NCBI RefSeq assembly: GCF_003202155.1
Contig: NZ_QFLI01000002.1
Coordinates: 124,001-188,000, forward strand
Source of the DNA: Marinifilum breve
Lineage (GTDB): Bacteria > Bacteroidota > Bacteroidia > Bacteroidales > Marinifilaceae
Reading direction: 5' to 3'
Length of the DNA: 64,000 nucleotides
In this document: one piece after another, positions 53,691-62,190 of the stretch
Layout of the letters: the number at the start of each line of letters is the position of its first letter
How positions within the stretch are numbered: position 1 is the stretch's first letter
Made by a program: the position numbers and the translations under genes
Notes under the pieces: generated by a model
The model's input: only the letters and a program-made list of their open reading frames with translations
What the model was told of the DNA's origin: nothing
The model's database searches: none

Positions 53691-54632
53691 ATGAAGACAC
53701 TAGTAATTTTAGCACATCCAAACCTAGATGAATCAATTGCAAACAAAAGAATTGCAGAACAATTAGAAAAAAACATCAAAAATGTAGAGGTCAGAGATAT
53801 TATGAATCTATATCCTGATTTTAAAATAGATATTGAGACAGAACAAGAAGCACTATTACAAGCTGACACTATTATTTTCCAATATCCATTTTGGTGGTAC
53901 AATATGCCGGCTATTCTAAAACAATGGTTCGATGATGTATTCTGTTTCAACTTCGCATTTGGACCTGAAGGAGACAAACTAAAAGGCAAAAACTTCGTGC
54001 TAAGTTTTACCGTGGGTGGTCCTGCAGACTCCTACTCTCCTCTTGGTTATAATCACTATCGCGTTGAAGATTTTACTCGTCCAATGGAGCAAACTGCCTA
54101 TTTATCGCAAATGAACTACTTGCCTCCTGTGTACCAAAACGGAATGGTATATATTCCTGGCGTATACAATACCAAAGAGGCTGTAGAAGAACGCGCAGAT
54201 CAACAAGTTCAAACTCTAGTTGATTTAATTACAGATTTACAGAGTAATGATCCAGAAAAAGTAATTAAAGGATTTGCGAAAGAATGGTTTGAACATTTTG
54301 ATGTTTTGGCTGATGATGGCTATTTCAATAATCACATTGCCAATGGAGCCAAATTACAATTTGTAGAAGGGGAATTTGAAGGACACGAAGGATTTAGCCA
54401 GTGGTATGCCGAGATTAAGAAAAACATTAAACCAAATAATGAACATCGTATTGAATCCATTAATGTAACAGCAAACAACGGACATTTTGATGTGGATTTG
54501 ACCGTTAAAATGAAAGCAGAAACAACATCTGGTGATTTGATGCAATTAAATGTGAAGGAAAACTGGAAAGTTGAAATTACCCGCGATGGTAGAGTTAAAA
54601 TTCACGAGTATATCGTTAATTCGGTGAATTAA
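53691..54632 (+). CDS. Quinone-reductase-like flavoprotein fused to NTF2-like domain
   Basis: 313 aa. Residues 1-190 form a flavodoxin-like NAD(P)H:quinone/Kef-type reductase (VILAHPNLDESIANKRI, FQYPFWWYNMPAILKQWFDDV, FTVGGPADSYSPLGYNHY). Residues about 200-313 are an NTF2/SnoaL-like fold (GEFEGHEGFSQWYAEIKKNI). The second domain resembles the secreted NTF2 proteins 5-7 kb downstream. Two-electron reduction of quinones or related electrophiles is the likely reaction; the NTF2 part may bind the product. It is the first gene after marR, and an array of 21-bp repeats follows. Confidence 0.88.
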   Translation: MKTLVILAHPNLDESIANKRIAEQLEKNIKNVEVRDIMNLYPDFKIDIETEQEALLQADTIIFQYPFWWYNMPAILKQWFDDVFCFNFAFGPEGDKLKGKNFVLSFTVGGPADSYSPLGYNHYRVEDFTRPMEQTAYLSQMNYLPPVYQNGMVYIPGVYNTKEAVEERADQQVQTLVDLITDLQSNDPEKVIKGFAKEWFEHFDVLADDGYFNNHIANGAKLQFVEGEFEGHEGFSQWYAEIKKNIKPNNEHRIESINVTANNGHFDVDLTVKMKAETTSGDLMQLNVKENWKVEITRDGRVKIHEYIVNSVN

Positions 54633-54660
54633 AGGTACAAGAGGTTGATGAAAAGTTTAA

Positions 54661-54933
54661 AAAACTATGGCTAGAGGATTGATGAACACCTCATTACCTT
54701 TGAAAATCACTCCTATAGGTTTGATTTTCGAAGGTGAAAGCTCGTTTTTTATACTTTGAAGCATGAAAACCATACCTCAAAGCTTGAATTTGATTCATAA
54801 AGGCTCGATTTTGAAGCCTATAGCATGGAAAATCATAGGTAATGGTACCAAAATCAAACTTCAAAGCATACAAATCAAACCTAAATCACTATCTATTTTA
54901 AAAAAAGGTATGATTTTCAAGTCTAAACCCATT
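54661..54933. repeat. Degenerate tandem array, 13 x 21 bp
   Basis: Thirteen 21-bp units run without a phase break from 54661; typical units are AAAACCATACCTCAAAGCTTG and AAAATCACTCCTATAGGTTTG, with A/T tracts at positions 1-4 and TTG/ATG at the end. One frame is open from 54763 to 54978 (71 aa) with heptads like KTIPQSL and KIKLQSI, but the same frame has a TGA upstream in the array and no ribosome site. It has the same 21-bp period as the array at 18316. I do not call it a gene. Confidence 0.8.
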
Positions 54934-55053
54934 CAATTGATAAAAATATTACTGCAAAGCTTAAAAAATTATCGTTAGATACAACCTTAGGGAACCAGTT
55001 CCACTTATAGTATTCTTTAGCGATTACAGAATAGAACTTAGACTCAGATAGAA

Positions 55054-55064
55054 TTGTACTACAA
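55054..55064 (+). promoter_or_regulatory. Possible diverged MarR operator before SnoaL gene
   Basis: TTGTACTACAA keeps both TTGTA/TACAA half-sites of the upstream operators but with one base rather than two between them. It lies 27 bp before the SnoaL start. Confidence 0.35.
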
Positions 55065-55090
55065 CAAATTAAATCAGTAATAAAAAATTA

Positions 55091-55507
55091 ATGCACATAA
55101 TGAGAAAAGCAATAGAAGATGTTGTAACAAAAATGTTTGTATACAACGACGAACACAATTGGGAAGGATTGGCGTCTGTTTTTGCACCGGAAGTTAAAAT
55201 GCTTCACCTGTTGGAAGGAAACGAAACTGAGCATGTAATGACTCCTCAAGAGATTGTATCAGCATGGCGTCCAATTATGGAACAATTTCAATCGGTTCAT
55301 CATCAAATTGGTAATATGCTTTTTAGAAGTATGGATGAAAACTCTGCCACTGTAACTTGCTATGGGACATCAACCCATTACAAAGCTGATAAGAGTGTTT
55401 GGGAAGTTGTAGGAACATACGAATTCAAACTGAACAGAATCAATAATGATTGGAAAATTGTTGATGAGATATTTAAGTGTAAACACCAATCTGGCAGCAT
55501 AAATTAA
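55091..55507 (+). CDS. SnoaL/NTF2-like protein
   Basis: 138 aa (an alternative ATG is at 55100). It has the cone-shaped NTF2/SnoaL fold by pattern: an N-terminal helix pair (VTKMFVYNDEHNWEGLASVFAPEV) and C-terminal strands (TCYGTSTHYKA…WKIVDEIFKCK). No catalytic residue is certain; relatives are isomerases, cyclases or dehydratases of small ring compounds. It starts 11 bp before the flavin oxidoreductase and is probably co-transcribed with it. Confidence 0.82.
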   Translation: MHIMRKAIEDVVTKMFVYNDEHNWEGLASVFAPEVKMLHLLEGNETEHVMTPQEIVSAWRPIMEQFQSVHHQIGNMLFRSMDENSATVTCYGTSTHYKADKSVWEVVGTYEFKLNRINNDWKIVDEIFKCKHQSGSIN

Positions 55508-55518
55508 TAACTCATTTT

Positions 55519-56619
55519 ATGAAACGATTATTTGAACCTGTAAAAATTAACTCTTTAGAGCTTAAGAATAGAATAATCCGATCGGCAGCATGGATGAATG
55601 CTGCCGAGGATAATGGCAGGCTAAATGAGCAAACTCTAAAGATTTATGAAGATCTGGCAAAGGGAGGTGCAGGTCTTGTAATAACAGGATATGCCTATAT
55701 TTTAAAGGAAGAGCAGCCAAATCCAAACATGTTGGGAATATATAGTGATGATTTAATTGAAGAACATCAAAAGCTAACATCCCTAGTTCATGAAAATGGT
55801 TCCAAAATTGGACTTCAGATTGTGTATGGAGGATCTGCCAGTACGCACCCCAATGCCAAAGGAATGGAATTCATTGGTCCTTCAGCCGTTGAAAATCGCA
55901 TGACTGGAATTACACCTAAAGAGGCAACTATTGAAGATTTTAAGCAACTCACCAAAGCTTTTGGAGATGCAGCATTGCGCGCAAAACAAGCTGGCTACGA
56001 TGCCATTCAGTTTCATGCTGCACATGGCTACTTTTTGAGCATGTTACTAACTCCCTATTTCAATCGAAGAACCGATGAGTATGGTGGAGATATTCATGGC
56101 AGAGCAAAATTACTTTATGAGATTGTTCAAGAAGTAAGAAACAGAGTTGGTGATGATTTTCCCGTAATGATTAAGATGAACTATGATGATTTACTGGAAA
56201 ATGGCGAAGGAATGACATTTGAAGAAGCTCAACAGGTTTGTCAAAGATTAGATGAAATAGGAATCGATTTAATCGAACTAAGTGCAGGAAGTCTATCGGG
56301 TAAACCGGATCTTCTTATTGTTAGAACTAAATTAAAGTCACCAGAAGCTCAATCATATTATAAGGAAGCCGCCATCAAAATTTCATCGCAGGTGAAAGCT
56401 CCAATTTCATTTGTAGGAGGAAATAGAACGCCAGACCTTATGGAAAAGATCTTAAATGATTCAAACATCGAGTTCTTTTCCATGGCCAGACCATTTATTG
56501 CGGAACCTGATTTGGTTAATAAATGGGAAGAAAACCCATCCTATCAATTAAAATGTATATCCTGTAATCGTTGCTGGGATACTGTCCCTGTATCGTGTAT
56601 TTTGAATCGAAAAAAGTAA
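55519..56619 (+). CDS. Old-yellow-enzyme family NADH:flavin oxidoreductase
   Basis: 366 aa FMN TIM barrel: NRIIRSAAWM, FHAAHGYFLSMLLTPYFNRR with the active-site His pair region, DEYGGDIHGRA, SFVGGNRTPDL, FFSMARPFIAEPDL. The end carries C-x2-C-x2-C-x7-C (CISCNRCW…SC), like the [4Fe-4S] site of 2,4-dienoyl-CoA reductase, but the FAD/NAD domain of that larger enzyme is missing. Reduction of activated C=C bonds in enones or quinone-like compounds is likely. Confidence 0.9.
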   Translation: MKRLFEPVKINSLELKNRIIRSAAWMNAAEDNGRLNEQTLKIYEDLAKGGAGLVITGYAYILKEEQPNPNMLGIYSDDLIEEHQKLTSLVHENGSKIGLQIVYGGSASTHPNAKGMEFIGPSAVENRMTGITPKEATIEDFKQLTKAFGDAALRAKQAGYDAIQFHAAHGYFLSMLLTPYFNRRTDEYGGDIHGRAKLLYEIVQEVRNRVGDDFPVMIKMNYDDLLENGEGMTFEEAQQVCQRLDEIGIDLIELSAGSLSGKPDLLIVRTKLKSPEAQSYYKEAAIKISSQVKAPISFVGGNRTPDLMEKILNDSNIEFFSMARPFIAEPDLVNKWEENPSYQLKCISCNRCWDTVPVSCILNRKK

Positions 56620-56627
56620 GTAGAATC

Positions 56628-57521
56628 ATGAAAGCAAAAGTTTTAGTAGTTGGTTGTACCGGACAAACTGGAAGTTTAATTGTTGACAAGCTTGAGCAAA
56701 ACAAAATTGTTGATGTAAGGTATTGCTCCAGAAGACAAGATCAAGTCGAAAAATGGAAAAGCGAAGGAAAAGATGCTGTTTATTTAGATCTGGATGAGCC
56801 CAGAACTTTTGGAATTGCATTGGCTGGTATCGACAGACTTTTTATTTTAACGGGCTACACTGTAGATATGCTTCTACAAACCAAAACATTAACTGACGCT
56901 GCTGTAAAAGCCGGAGTATCACACATTGTACATTGGGGAATATTTGCCAATTGGGATTGTACTGAAGGACATTTTGCATGGCATCAATTGGTTGAGACCT
57001 ATATAAAGGCCAGTGGAATTGCCTGGACCAACCTTCATCCCAATTACTTCATGGAAAATCTGATAAATGTGACTCCAATTGTAGACAATCAATTTGTGAT
57101 GTTTTCAGGAAAAGCACGCTGGGGCTGGACAGCACTGGACGATGCAGCTCGAGTTGCTGCAAAAGTATTGGAAGAAGGCGAAAAGAAACATTCTGGCAAA
57201 TCCTATTGGTTAAGTACCGAGGCTTTAAATGGTGATGAAGCTGCTGAAATTCTCACTGAAGAATTAGGTAGAAAAATTACTTGTGATACCAAGGAACCCG
57301 AAGAGTTGGAAGCACTTTTTAACAGCGGAAGTACCGATGTAGAAATTACCTACGCCAGAAATGCTGTTGACATTATGCGTCAAATTCAAGATGGACGAAT
57401 GACCTATATGGGAACCATCAGAGATGATGTGCCTTATGTAACAGGAACTCCTTCTACCAGCTTTAGAGAATGGGTGAAAATTCATAAGAGTGAATTGCTA
57501 AATAGTTTAACAAGTCATTAA
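56628..57521 (+). CDS. NmrA-like NAD(P)-binding protein
   Basis: 297 aa from the ATG at 56628, 8 bp after the preceding stop; longer forms would overlap that gene. Atypical SDR with GCTGQTGSLIVDKL (nucleotide-binding glycine motif) and NmrA/QOR2-like features (NLHPNYFMENL). Such proteins reduce quinones or sense NADP+/NADPH. No Tyr-x3-Lys catalytic pair is obvious, as is usual in this group. Confidence 0.86.
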   Translation: MKAKVLVVGCTGQTGSLIVDKLEQNKIVDVRYCSRRQDQVEKWKSEGKDAVYLDLDEPRTFGIALAGIDRLFILTGYTVDMLLQTKTLTDAAVKAGVSHIVHWGIFANWDCTEGHFAWHQLVETYIKASGIAWTNLHPNYFMENLINVTPIVDNQFVMFSGKARWGWTALDDAARVAAKVLEEGEKKHSGKSYWLSTEALNGDEAAEILTEELGRKITCDTKEPEELEALFNSGSTDVEITYARNAVDIMRQIQDGRMTYMGTIRDDVPYVTGTPSTSFREWVKIHKSELLNSLTSH

Positions 57522-57645
57522 CACGGGCCTATCCTATTCTGGCAATGCAATTAACACATCTGTGTAACTATACCAGATCAATGTTACAAGCCTCATTGCA
57601 TCATCAAAGCCATAAATTTGAAGAGAAATCAAAAAAACAAATAAA

Positions 57646-57930
57646 ATGATAATTGTAACAGTTAAAGCCTCTCCAAAGAGCGAACACAAACAAGATTTTA
57701 TATCTGCATTTAAGACAGTATCCGAATTGGTTTACAAGGAAGAAGGATGCATTGAGTATGAGATGTATCAAAAGGACAAGGAATCGAATGATCTATTCAT
57801 ATTCGAACGTTGGGAATCAAAAGAAGCATTGGATGCTCACCTAAAAACCAAACACATGGAAGATTTCTTTGCGAAAGTGTCTACATGGTTTGATAGTGAG
57901 AATGACATGCAAGTGTATGAAGTAAAATAA
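57646..57930 (+). CDS. YgiN-like antibiotic biosynthesis monooxygenase domain protein
   Basis: 94 aa ABM fold: MIIVTVKASPKSEHKQ…, EEGCIEYEMYQ, FIFERWESKEALDAHLKTKHM. This is the classic length and motif set of putative quinol monooxygenases. It is followed after 16 bp by the ferredoxin-nitroreductase. It fits the theme of quinone/quinol chemistry in the cluster. Confidence 0.9.
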   Translation: MIIVTVKASPKSEHKQDFISAFKTVSELVYKEEGCIEYEMYQKDKESNDLFIFERWESKEALDAHLKTKHMEDFFAKVSTWFDSENDMQVYEVK

Positions 57931-57946
57931 GTAAAGTCGAAAAGAA

Positions 57947-58783
57947 ATGAATAATATGCTGGATTTTAAAGTAGACGAATCGAAATGTACAACTTGCGGT
58001 CTGTGTGCTGGTGATTGCCCAATGGGTATCATTAACATGAATCAATTGCCATCAATTGAAAGTGAAGAGGAACAATTGTGCCTAAAATGTCAACACTGTA
58101 TGGCAGTATGCCCTACCGGAGCACTTTCTATATTAGGCAAAGAACCTGAAAACAGCCTTAAAAATTCTCGCACATTGCCAGATCCAAAACTGATGAGCGA
58201 GATGATTAAAAATCGTAGATCAGTTCGCAAGTACAAAAAAGAAGTTTTAGACAAAGAATTCATCAATGAGTTGTTAGAAACAGCTTCTTACGCACCGACT
58301 GGACACAATGACAATGGCGTGCATTTTACTGTGATTGATGAAACCAATACCATGCAACAATTCAGAGAAATGGTTTATGCATCGATTAAAAAAGCTGGCG
58401 ATGCAGGAGAAATAAAACCTCCTATGGATTTCATCTATGGTCTGCAGAAATTGTGGGAACATACTGGAGAAGATCGCCTTTTCTGGAAAGCTCCACATCT
58501 CGTAATTGCTTCGGCTCCTAGTACTAATGTAACGCCAGTTGAAGATTCATTAATTGCACTTAGTTATTTTGAGCTTCTTGTCAACGCCAATGGAATAGGC
58601 ACATTATGGGATGGAATGATTAAATGGGCCATTAATGATTTGGATACTGACTTGAGAAAAGCACTTGGAATACCAGGTGATCACAAAATTGGATACGCGA
58701 TGTTGTTCGGTAAGCCAGCAATTAAATATCCTAGAGCAATACAATCGGAAGGAATTCACATCAGTTCTGTTAGTTTAAAGTAG
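57947..58783 (+). CDS. Nitroreductase with N-terminal 2x[4Fe-4S] ferredoxin domain
   Basis: 278 aa. Residues about 8-65 hold two ferredoxin motifs, CTTCGLCAGDCP and CLKCQHCMAVCP, followed by a nitroreductase-like FMN domain (about 85-270; NRRSVRKYKKE, SYAPTGHNDNGVHF, GIGTLWDGM). Proteins of this fusion type reduce nitro, quinone or other electrophilic compounds with ferredoxin or NAD(P)H electrons. The stop codon lies inside a small hairpin (58777-58798). Confidence 0.92.
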   Translation: MNNMLDFKVDESKCTTCGLCAGDCPMGIINMNQLPSIESEEEQLCLKCQHCMAVCPTGALSILGKEPENSLKNSRTLPDPKLMSEMIKNRRSVRKYKKEVLDKEFINELLETASYAPTGHNDNGVHFTVIDETNTMQQFREMVYASIKKAGDAGEIKPPMDFIYGLQKLWEHTGEDRLFWKAPHLVIASAPSTNVTPVEDSLIALSYFELLVNANGIGTLWDGMIKWAINDLDTDLRKALGIPGDHKIGYAMLFGKPAIKYPRAIQSEGIHISSVSLK

Positions 58784-58798
58784 GCTTCTGCCTACTTT
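58777..58798 (+). other. Hairpin over the nitroreductase stop codon
   Basis: AAAGTAGGC (58777-58785) pairs with GCCTACTTT (58790-58798), 4-nt loop. T-rich sequence follows only after five bases, so it is a weak terminator or an mRNA end-protecting structure. Confidence 0.55.
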
Positions 58799-58856
58799 AC
58801 TCGTTTTTAAATACCTGAAACCAGGTAATTATCCTGAACTATAAATCTAATTTTTA

Positions 58857-59447
58857 ATGAAAGTATTAGTTATTTCATGCAGCCCAAGGCCAAAATCCTC
58901 CAGTCTAGCATTGGCACAACACACCATCAATGCCTTGGAGAAAAATGGTGCTGAAGTTGAGATTTATCATGTAAGGAATAAAAACCATCAAGTATGCAGA
59001 GGCTGTAAGGCTTGTGTGAAAAAACACAAATGCATATTAAAAGATGATATGATTGAACTTCATGACAAAATGAAGGCTGCAGACGGTATTCTAATGGTTA
59101 GTCCGGTATATTTCTACGATGTAAACGCTCAATGTAAAATTATAATTGACCGAAGTTATGCAGTTCAACCCTTAAACGGAAATAAGCTTGGAGCATCAAT
59201 TATTACAGCTGGAAGTTTGGGACATATGGGTGCAATCAATACGATCAGCAATTTCTTTCTTGTACAAGGAATAGCCAACCTTGGCTTTGTTTCTGCCTAC
59301 AACACAGAGCAAGAACTAAGCAAAGGCATTGAGTCCGCAAAACAGCTAGGAATTAAAATGGTTAAAGCCATTAAACTGATGCAAACATCAGAAGGGACAC
59401 CATTTTCTATGCATAATCATTACTCATACGGAACGCATACTTTTTAA
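58857..59447 (+). CDS. NADPH-dependent FMN reductase / flavodoxin-family protein
   Basis: 196 aa. The FMN phosphate loop SCSPRPKSSSLALA is followed by a Cys motif CRGCKACVKKHKC (about 48-60) and the MVSPVYFYDVNAQCK segment. This is the iron-sulfur flavoprotein-like subgroup of NAD(P)H-dependent oxidoreductases, where the Cys cluster may bind [4Fe-4S]. It fits a chain passing electrons to small aromatic or quinone substrates. It is followed after 38 bp by a secreted NTF2-like gene. Confidence 0.88.
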   Translation: MKVLVISCSPRPKSSSLALAQHTINALEKNGAEVEIYHVRNKNHQVCRGCKACVKKHKCILKDDMIELHDKMKAADGILMVSPVYFYDVNAQCKIIIDRSYAVQPLNGNKLGASIITAGSLGHMGAINTISNFFLVQGIANLGFVSAYNTEQELSKGIESAKQLGIKMVKAIKLMQTSEGTPFSMHNHYSYGTHTF

Positions 59448-59485
59448 GACAATAGCATTGAATTCCAGTCATATAATAAATTTCA

Positions 59486-60073
59486 ATGAATAAAACGATG
59501 ACACAATACTTCAAACCTATATTACTAATTTTAGTATTTACCATTAACACAAATACAATGAGTGCACAGAATAATAAAATTGAACAAGACAAGTATCTGG
59601 AACCAAGCGTGGATTATGCCACTTTAATGAAAGAAATCAGAAACAGACAATTTACCAGAAATGACATTAAAAGTTTTGTGTATAAAGTATTTGTCATGTA
59701 CGAAAGAGCTACTTGTGAAAATGAACATGTTAATGTAGATGAATTTAAACCTTTTATTGATGAAAATATTTACGTGGACTTTCCTGATTACCAAATTAGA
59801 TCATGGAATGACTATGTAGAATGGCATCAATGGATTCATAATCTTTTGGAGTCCGATGATCATGATATAGAGAAGATAAACGTTGAATTTCTTGTTAATG
59901 GAAAATATCAGGTCGCTTTTGATGTACGTTGGCGTGGTTTGTTCAAAGATGGTACTTATCTTGATAATACGATTCGACAAGTATGGATTATGAGAGAAGA
60001 AGAAGGAAAACAGCTTCCTGTAATCGAAAAATATATTGCGAAAGTTAATGACCCAATGGTAATCGCTAATTAA
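59486..60073 (+). CDS. Secreted NTF2-like protein
   Basis: 195 aa with an N-terminal signal sequence (hydrophobic about 10-26, cleavage likely near SAQ). The mature part (about 55-190) is an NTF2-like domain with IYVDFPDYQIRSWNDYVEWHQW; the pattern FPDYxIRSxxDYxxWHxW recurs as FPDFPIKSKDDFKRWYK in the downstream ankyrin protein, so the two are homologues. Predicted periplasmic. Function unknown. Confidence 0.82.
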   Translation: MNKTMTQYFKPILLILVFTINTNTMSAQNNKIEQDKYLEPSVDYATLMKEIRNRQFTRNDIKSFVYKVFVMYERATCENEHVNVDEFKPFIDENIYVDFPDYQIRSWNDYVEWHQWIHNLLESDDHDIEKINVEFLVNGKYQVAFDVRWRGLFKDGTYLDNTIRQVWIMREEEGKQLPVIEKYIAKVNDPMVIAN

Positions 60074-60151
60074 TACCATTATTCCCTCAATTAGTATAAG
60101 TGTTGAGCATAGCTTGCAAATATCTTTACCCAAAATAAAACAACACGAAGA

Positions 60152-60883
60152 ATGAAAAGAAATATCTTAATTACAGGCGGTTCAGCGGGCATGGGCTTAA
60201 GCACTGCTATCAAATTTTCCGAAAATGGCGATCAGGTAATTATTACTGGACGTAATCGCGAAAAATTAGAAGAAGTAAAACAAAAATATCCGAACATATA
60301 TACCATTGCTTCTGATGTTTCCATTAGTGAAGAGCGAAAAGCATTGATGAGTGAAATTCAAAAAAAGTTCGGACATATTGATATTCTATTCTCCAATGTT
60401 GGAGTTGGAATTTTTAAACCATTGACAGAAATTTCAGAAGATGAGTTCGATCAATTGGTGAACATCAACTACAAAGGCACTTTCTTTTTAATTCAAGAAG
60501 CTTTAAAAATAATGCCTGATAATAGTCGTATTATTGTAAATGCTTCCTGGACGCATCACAGAGGCTTATACTCCTCTGCCCTATATGGTTCTACCAAAGC
60601 AGCCATAAGTCACTTGGTTAAAAGCTTATCGATAGAATTGGCCGACAGAGGAATCAATATCAATGCAATTAGTCCGGGATACATCAATACTGAACAATTT
60701 AATGAAGAGATGCTTGGAGAACAAGTTGCTCAGGCACGCAAAAAGGAAGTACCATTGCAACGTTTTGGAAAACCTGAAGAAATAAGTGGCATAGTATATT
60801 TCCTTTCTTCTCCGGAAGCCAGTTATATTAATGGTCAGGACATCCTAATTGATGGAGGCCTAACCGCAGTGCATAACTATTAA
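60152..60883 (+). CDS. Short-chain dehydrogenase/reductase
   Basis: 243 aa classical SDR: nucleotide motif TGGSAGMGLS (residues 7-16), NVGVGIFKP, catalytic Tyr-x3-Lys in SALYGSTKAA and the SPG loop (ISPGYINTE). It ends with GQDILIDGG. It should oxidise or reduce a carbonyl/alcohol group with NAD(P)(H); the substrate is not evident. It lies 12 bp upstream of the NTF2-ankyrin gene. Confidence 0.93.
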   Translation: MKRNILITGGSAGMGLSTAIKFSENGDQVIITGRNREKLEEVKQKYPNIYTIASDVSISEERKALMSEIQKKFGHIDILFSNVGVGIFKPLTEISEDEFDQLVNINYKGTFFLIQEALKIMPDNSRIIVNASWTHHRGLYSSALYGSTKAAISHLVKSLSIELADRGININAISPGYINTEQFNEEMLGEQVAQARKKEVPLQRFGKPEEISGIVYFLSSPEASYINGQDILIDGGLTAVHNY

Positions 60884-60894
60884 AACCAAAACAT

Positions 60895-62190
60895 ATGAAC
60901 ACATTAACCAAAAGAATCACAATTGCGCTTTCTATCATCTTACTTTTAAACTTCCTAAGCAATGTTCAAACATTTGCCACCAGCAAGATTGAAGGTAAAT
61001 CAGATTACGACCACAAAGCTCGTACAGAATATAGCGTGAATGATGTCATCGCCTTTATATATCAATGGTTCGCAGCCTTCGATCACCAAAAGGAAATTGA
61101 TTATTATCTGAAACACATTGCAGAACCTGTGGATATGAATTTTCCTGATTTTCCAATCAAATCAAAAGATGATTTTAAACGTTGGTACAAGAGTGTTGAA
61201 GACAATATTATTTGGAACAGTCATGCCCTTCGAAATATTCAGGTAAGCGGAAACGAAAAAGATGCTTGGAAAGCCAGCTATGATGTAGAGTGGAAAGCGA
61301 TTGACAAAGAGAATCAACATATTGAGATGATCATTCATCAGGATGTAGAATTGATTCGCAAAGGAGATATTCTAGAAATTGCACATCATAAAGCCTACAT
61401 GAAGGATCTCAATCATCAGAACACACATTTATCGGCCTTAATGAAAGCTGCGGGAAATGGCAATGCTAAATTGGTAAAAGACCTGATTGATAAAGGAGCT
61501 AATATTTTTACTCTCGATCCTATTACAGGTACAAGCGTGGTCCATTTTGCTGCTCAGGGAGGCAATGTAGATGTGATGAAAATATTGGTGGACAATGGTG
61601 CTGAGGCAATAATTAACTTACAGGCTGCCAGCAATAGCTTTTCTCCTTTAATGGTTGCTACCTGGTATCAAAATCCTGAAATGATCAAATATCTTTTAAG
61701 TATGGATCACATTAATGTAAATTTAAAAGATCAGTTCGGAAGAACCGCATCTCAATTTCCTGTGCCAGACAATAGAAAAACGTCTTTACATCCTATAGAT
61801 CAGGAAATCGTTAATATCTATAAAGAGTATGATAGCAAATACAAAGAATACATGTCTGAAAAATTTGAACAGGATGGAATAACACCTAAAAATTTACCTG
61901 AGGATGTGAAAGCAATTGTTGCTCATAAGGCTAGTTATAAAGGAAATCCTGAGATTATGGAGATGATTGTGAAGCATAGGGATTTTGATAAAATTAAAGA
62001 TGCACAAGGTCCAACCAACGGATACACTCCACTCCATGATGCCATTTGGCACGGAAATACAAAAACAGCCAAAATCTTGATTAATGCAGGTGTAAATACA
62101 AGCATTAAAGCTTGGGATGGATTGACTCCACTTGAATTGGCAAAGAAAAAAGGCTATCAGGAAATAATAGAATTATTTACTACAAAGTAG
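60895..62190 (+). CDS. Secreted NTF2-like protein with ankyrin repeats
   Basis: 431 aa. A signal peptide (about 1-29, QTFATS) is followed by an NTF2-like domain (about 45-175, FPDFPIKSKDDFKRWYKSVE) and ankyrin repeats (about 178-290 and 340-425: GNAKLVKDLIDKGANIF, GGNVDVMKILVDNGAE, HGNTKTAKILINAGVNTS). A bacterial periplasmic NTF2-ankyrin protein is uncommon in my knowledge. It shares the NTF2 domain with the protein two genes upstream and ends the co-directional run started at marR. Confidence 0.85.
   Translation: MNTLTKRITIALSIILLLNFLSNVQTFATSKIEGKSDYDHKARTEYSVNDVIAFIYQWFAAFDHQKEIDYYLKHIAEPVDMNFPDFPIKSKDDFKRWYKSVEDNIIWNSHALRNIQVSGNEKDAWKASYDVEWKAIDKENQHIEMIIHQDVELIRKGDILEIAHHKAYMKDLNHQNTHLSALMKAAGNGNAKLVKDLIDKGANIFTLDPITGTSVVHFAAQGGNVDVMKILVDNGAEAIINLQAASNSFSPLMVATWYQNPEMIKYLLSMDHINVNLKDQFGRTASQFPVPDNRKTSLHPIDQEIVNIYKEYDSKYKEYMSEKFEQDGITPKNLPEDVKAIVAHKASYKGNPEIMEMIVKHRDFDKIKDAQGPTNGYTPLHDAIWHGNTKTAKILINAGVNTSIKAWDGLTPLELAKKKGYQEIIELFTTK

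Noticed and set aside
54763-54978. 71-aa Lys-rich heptad-repeat ORF
   Set aside because: It arises from a 21-bp array, its ATG is part of a repeat unit, and the same frame is broken by TGA one unit upstream.
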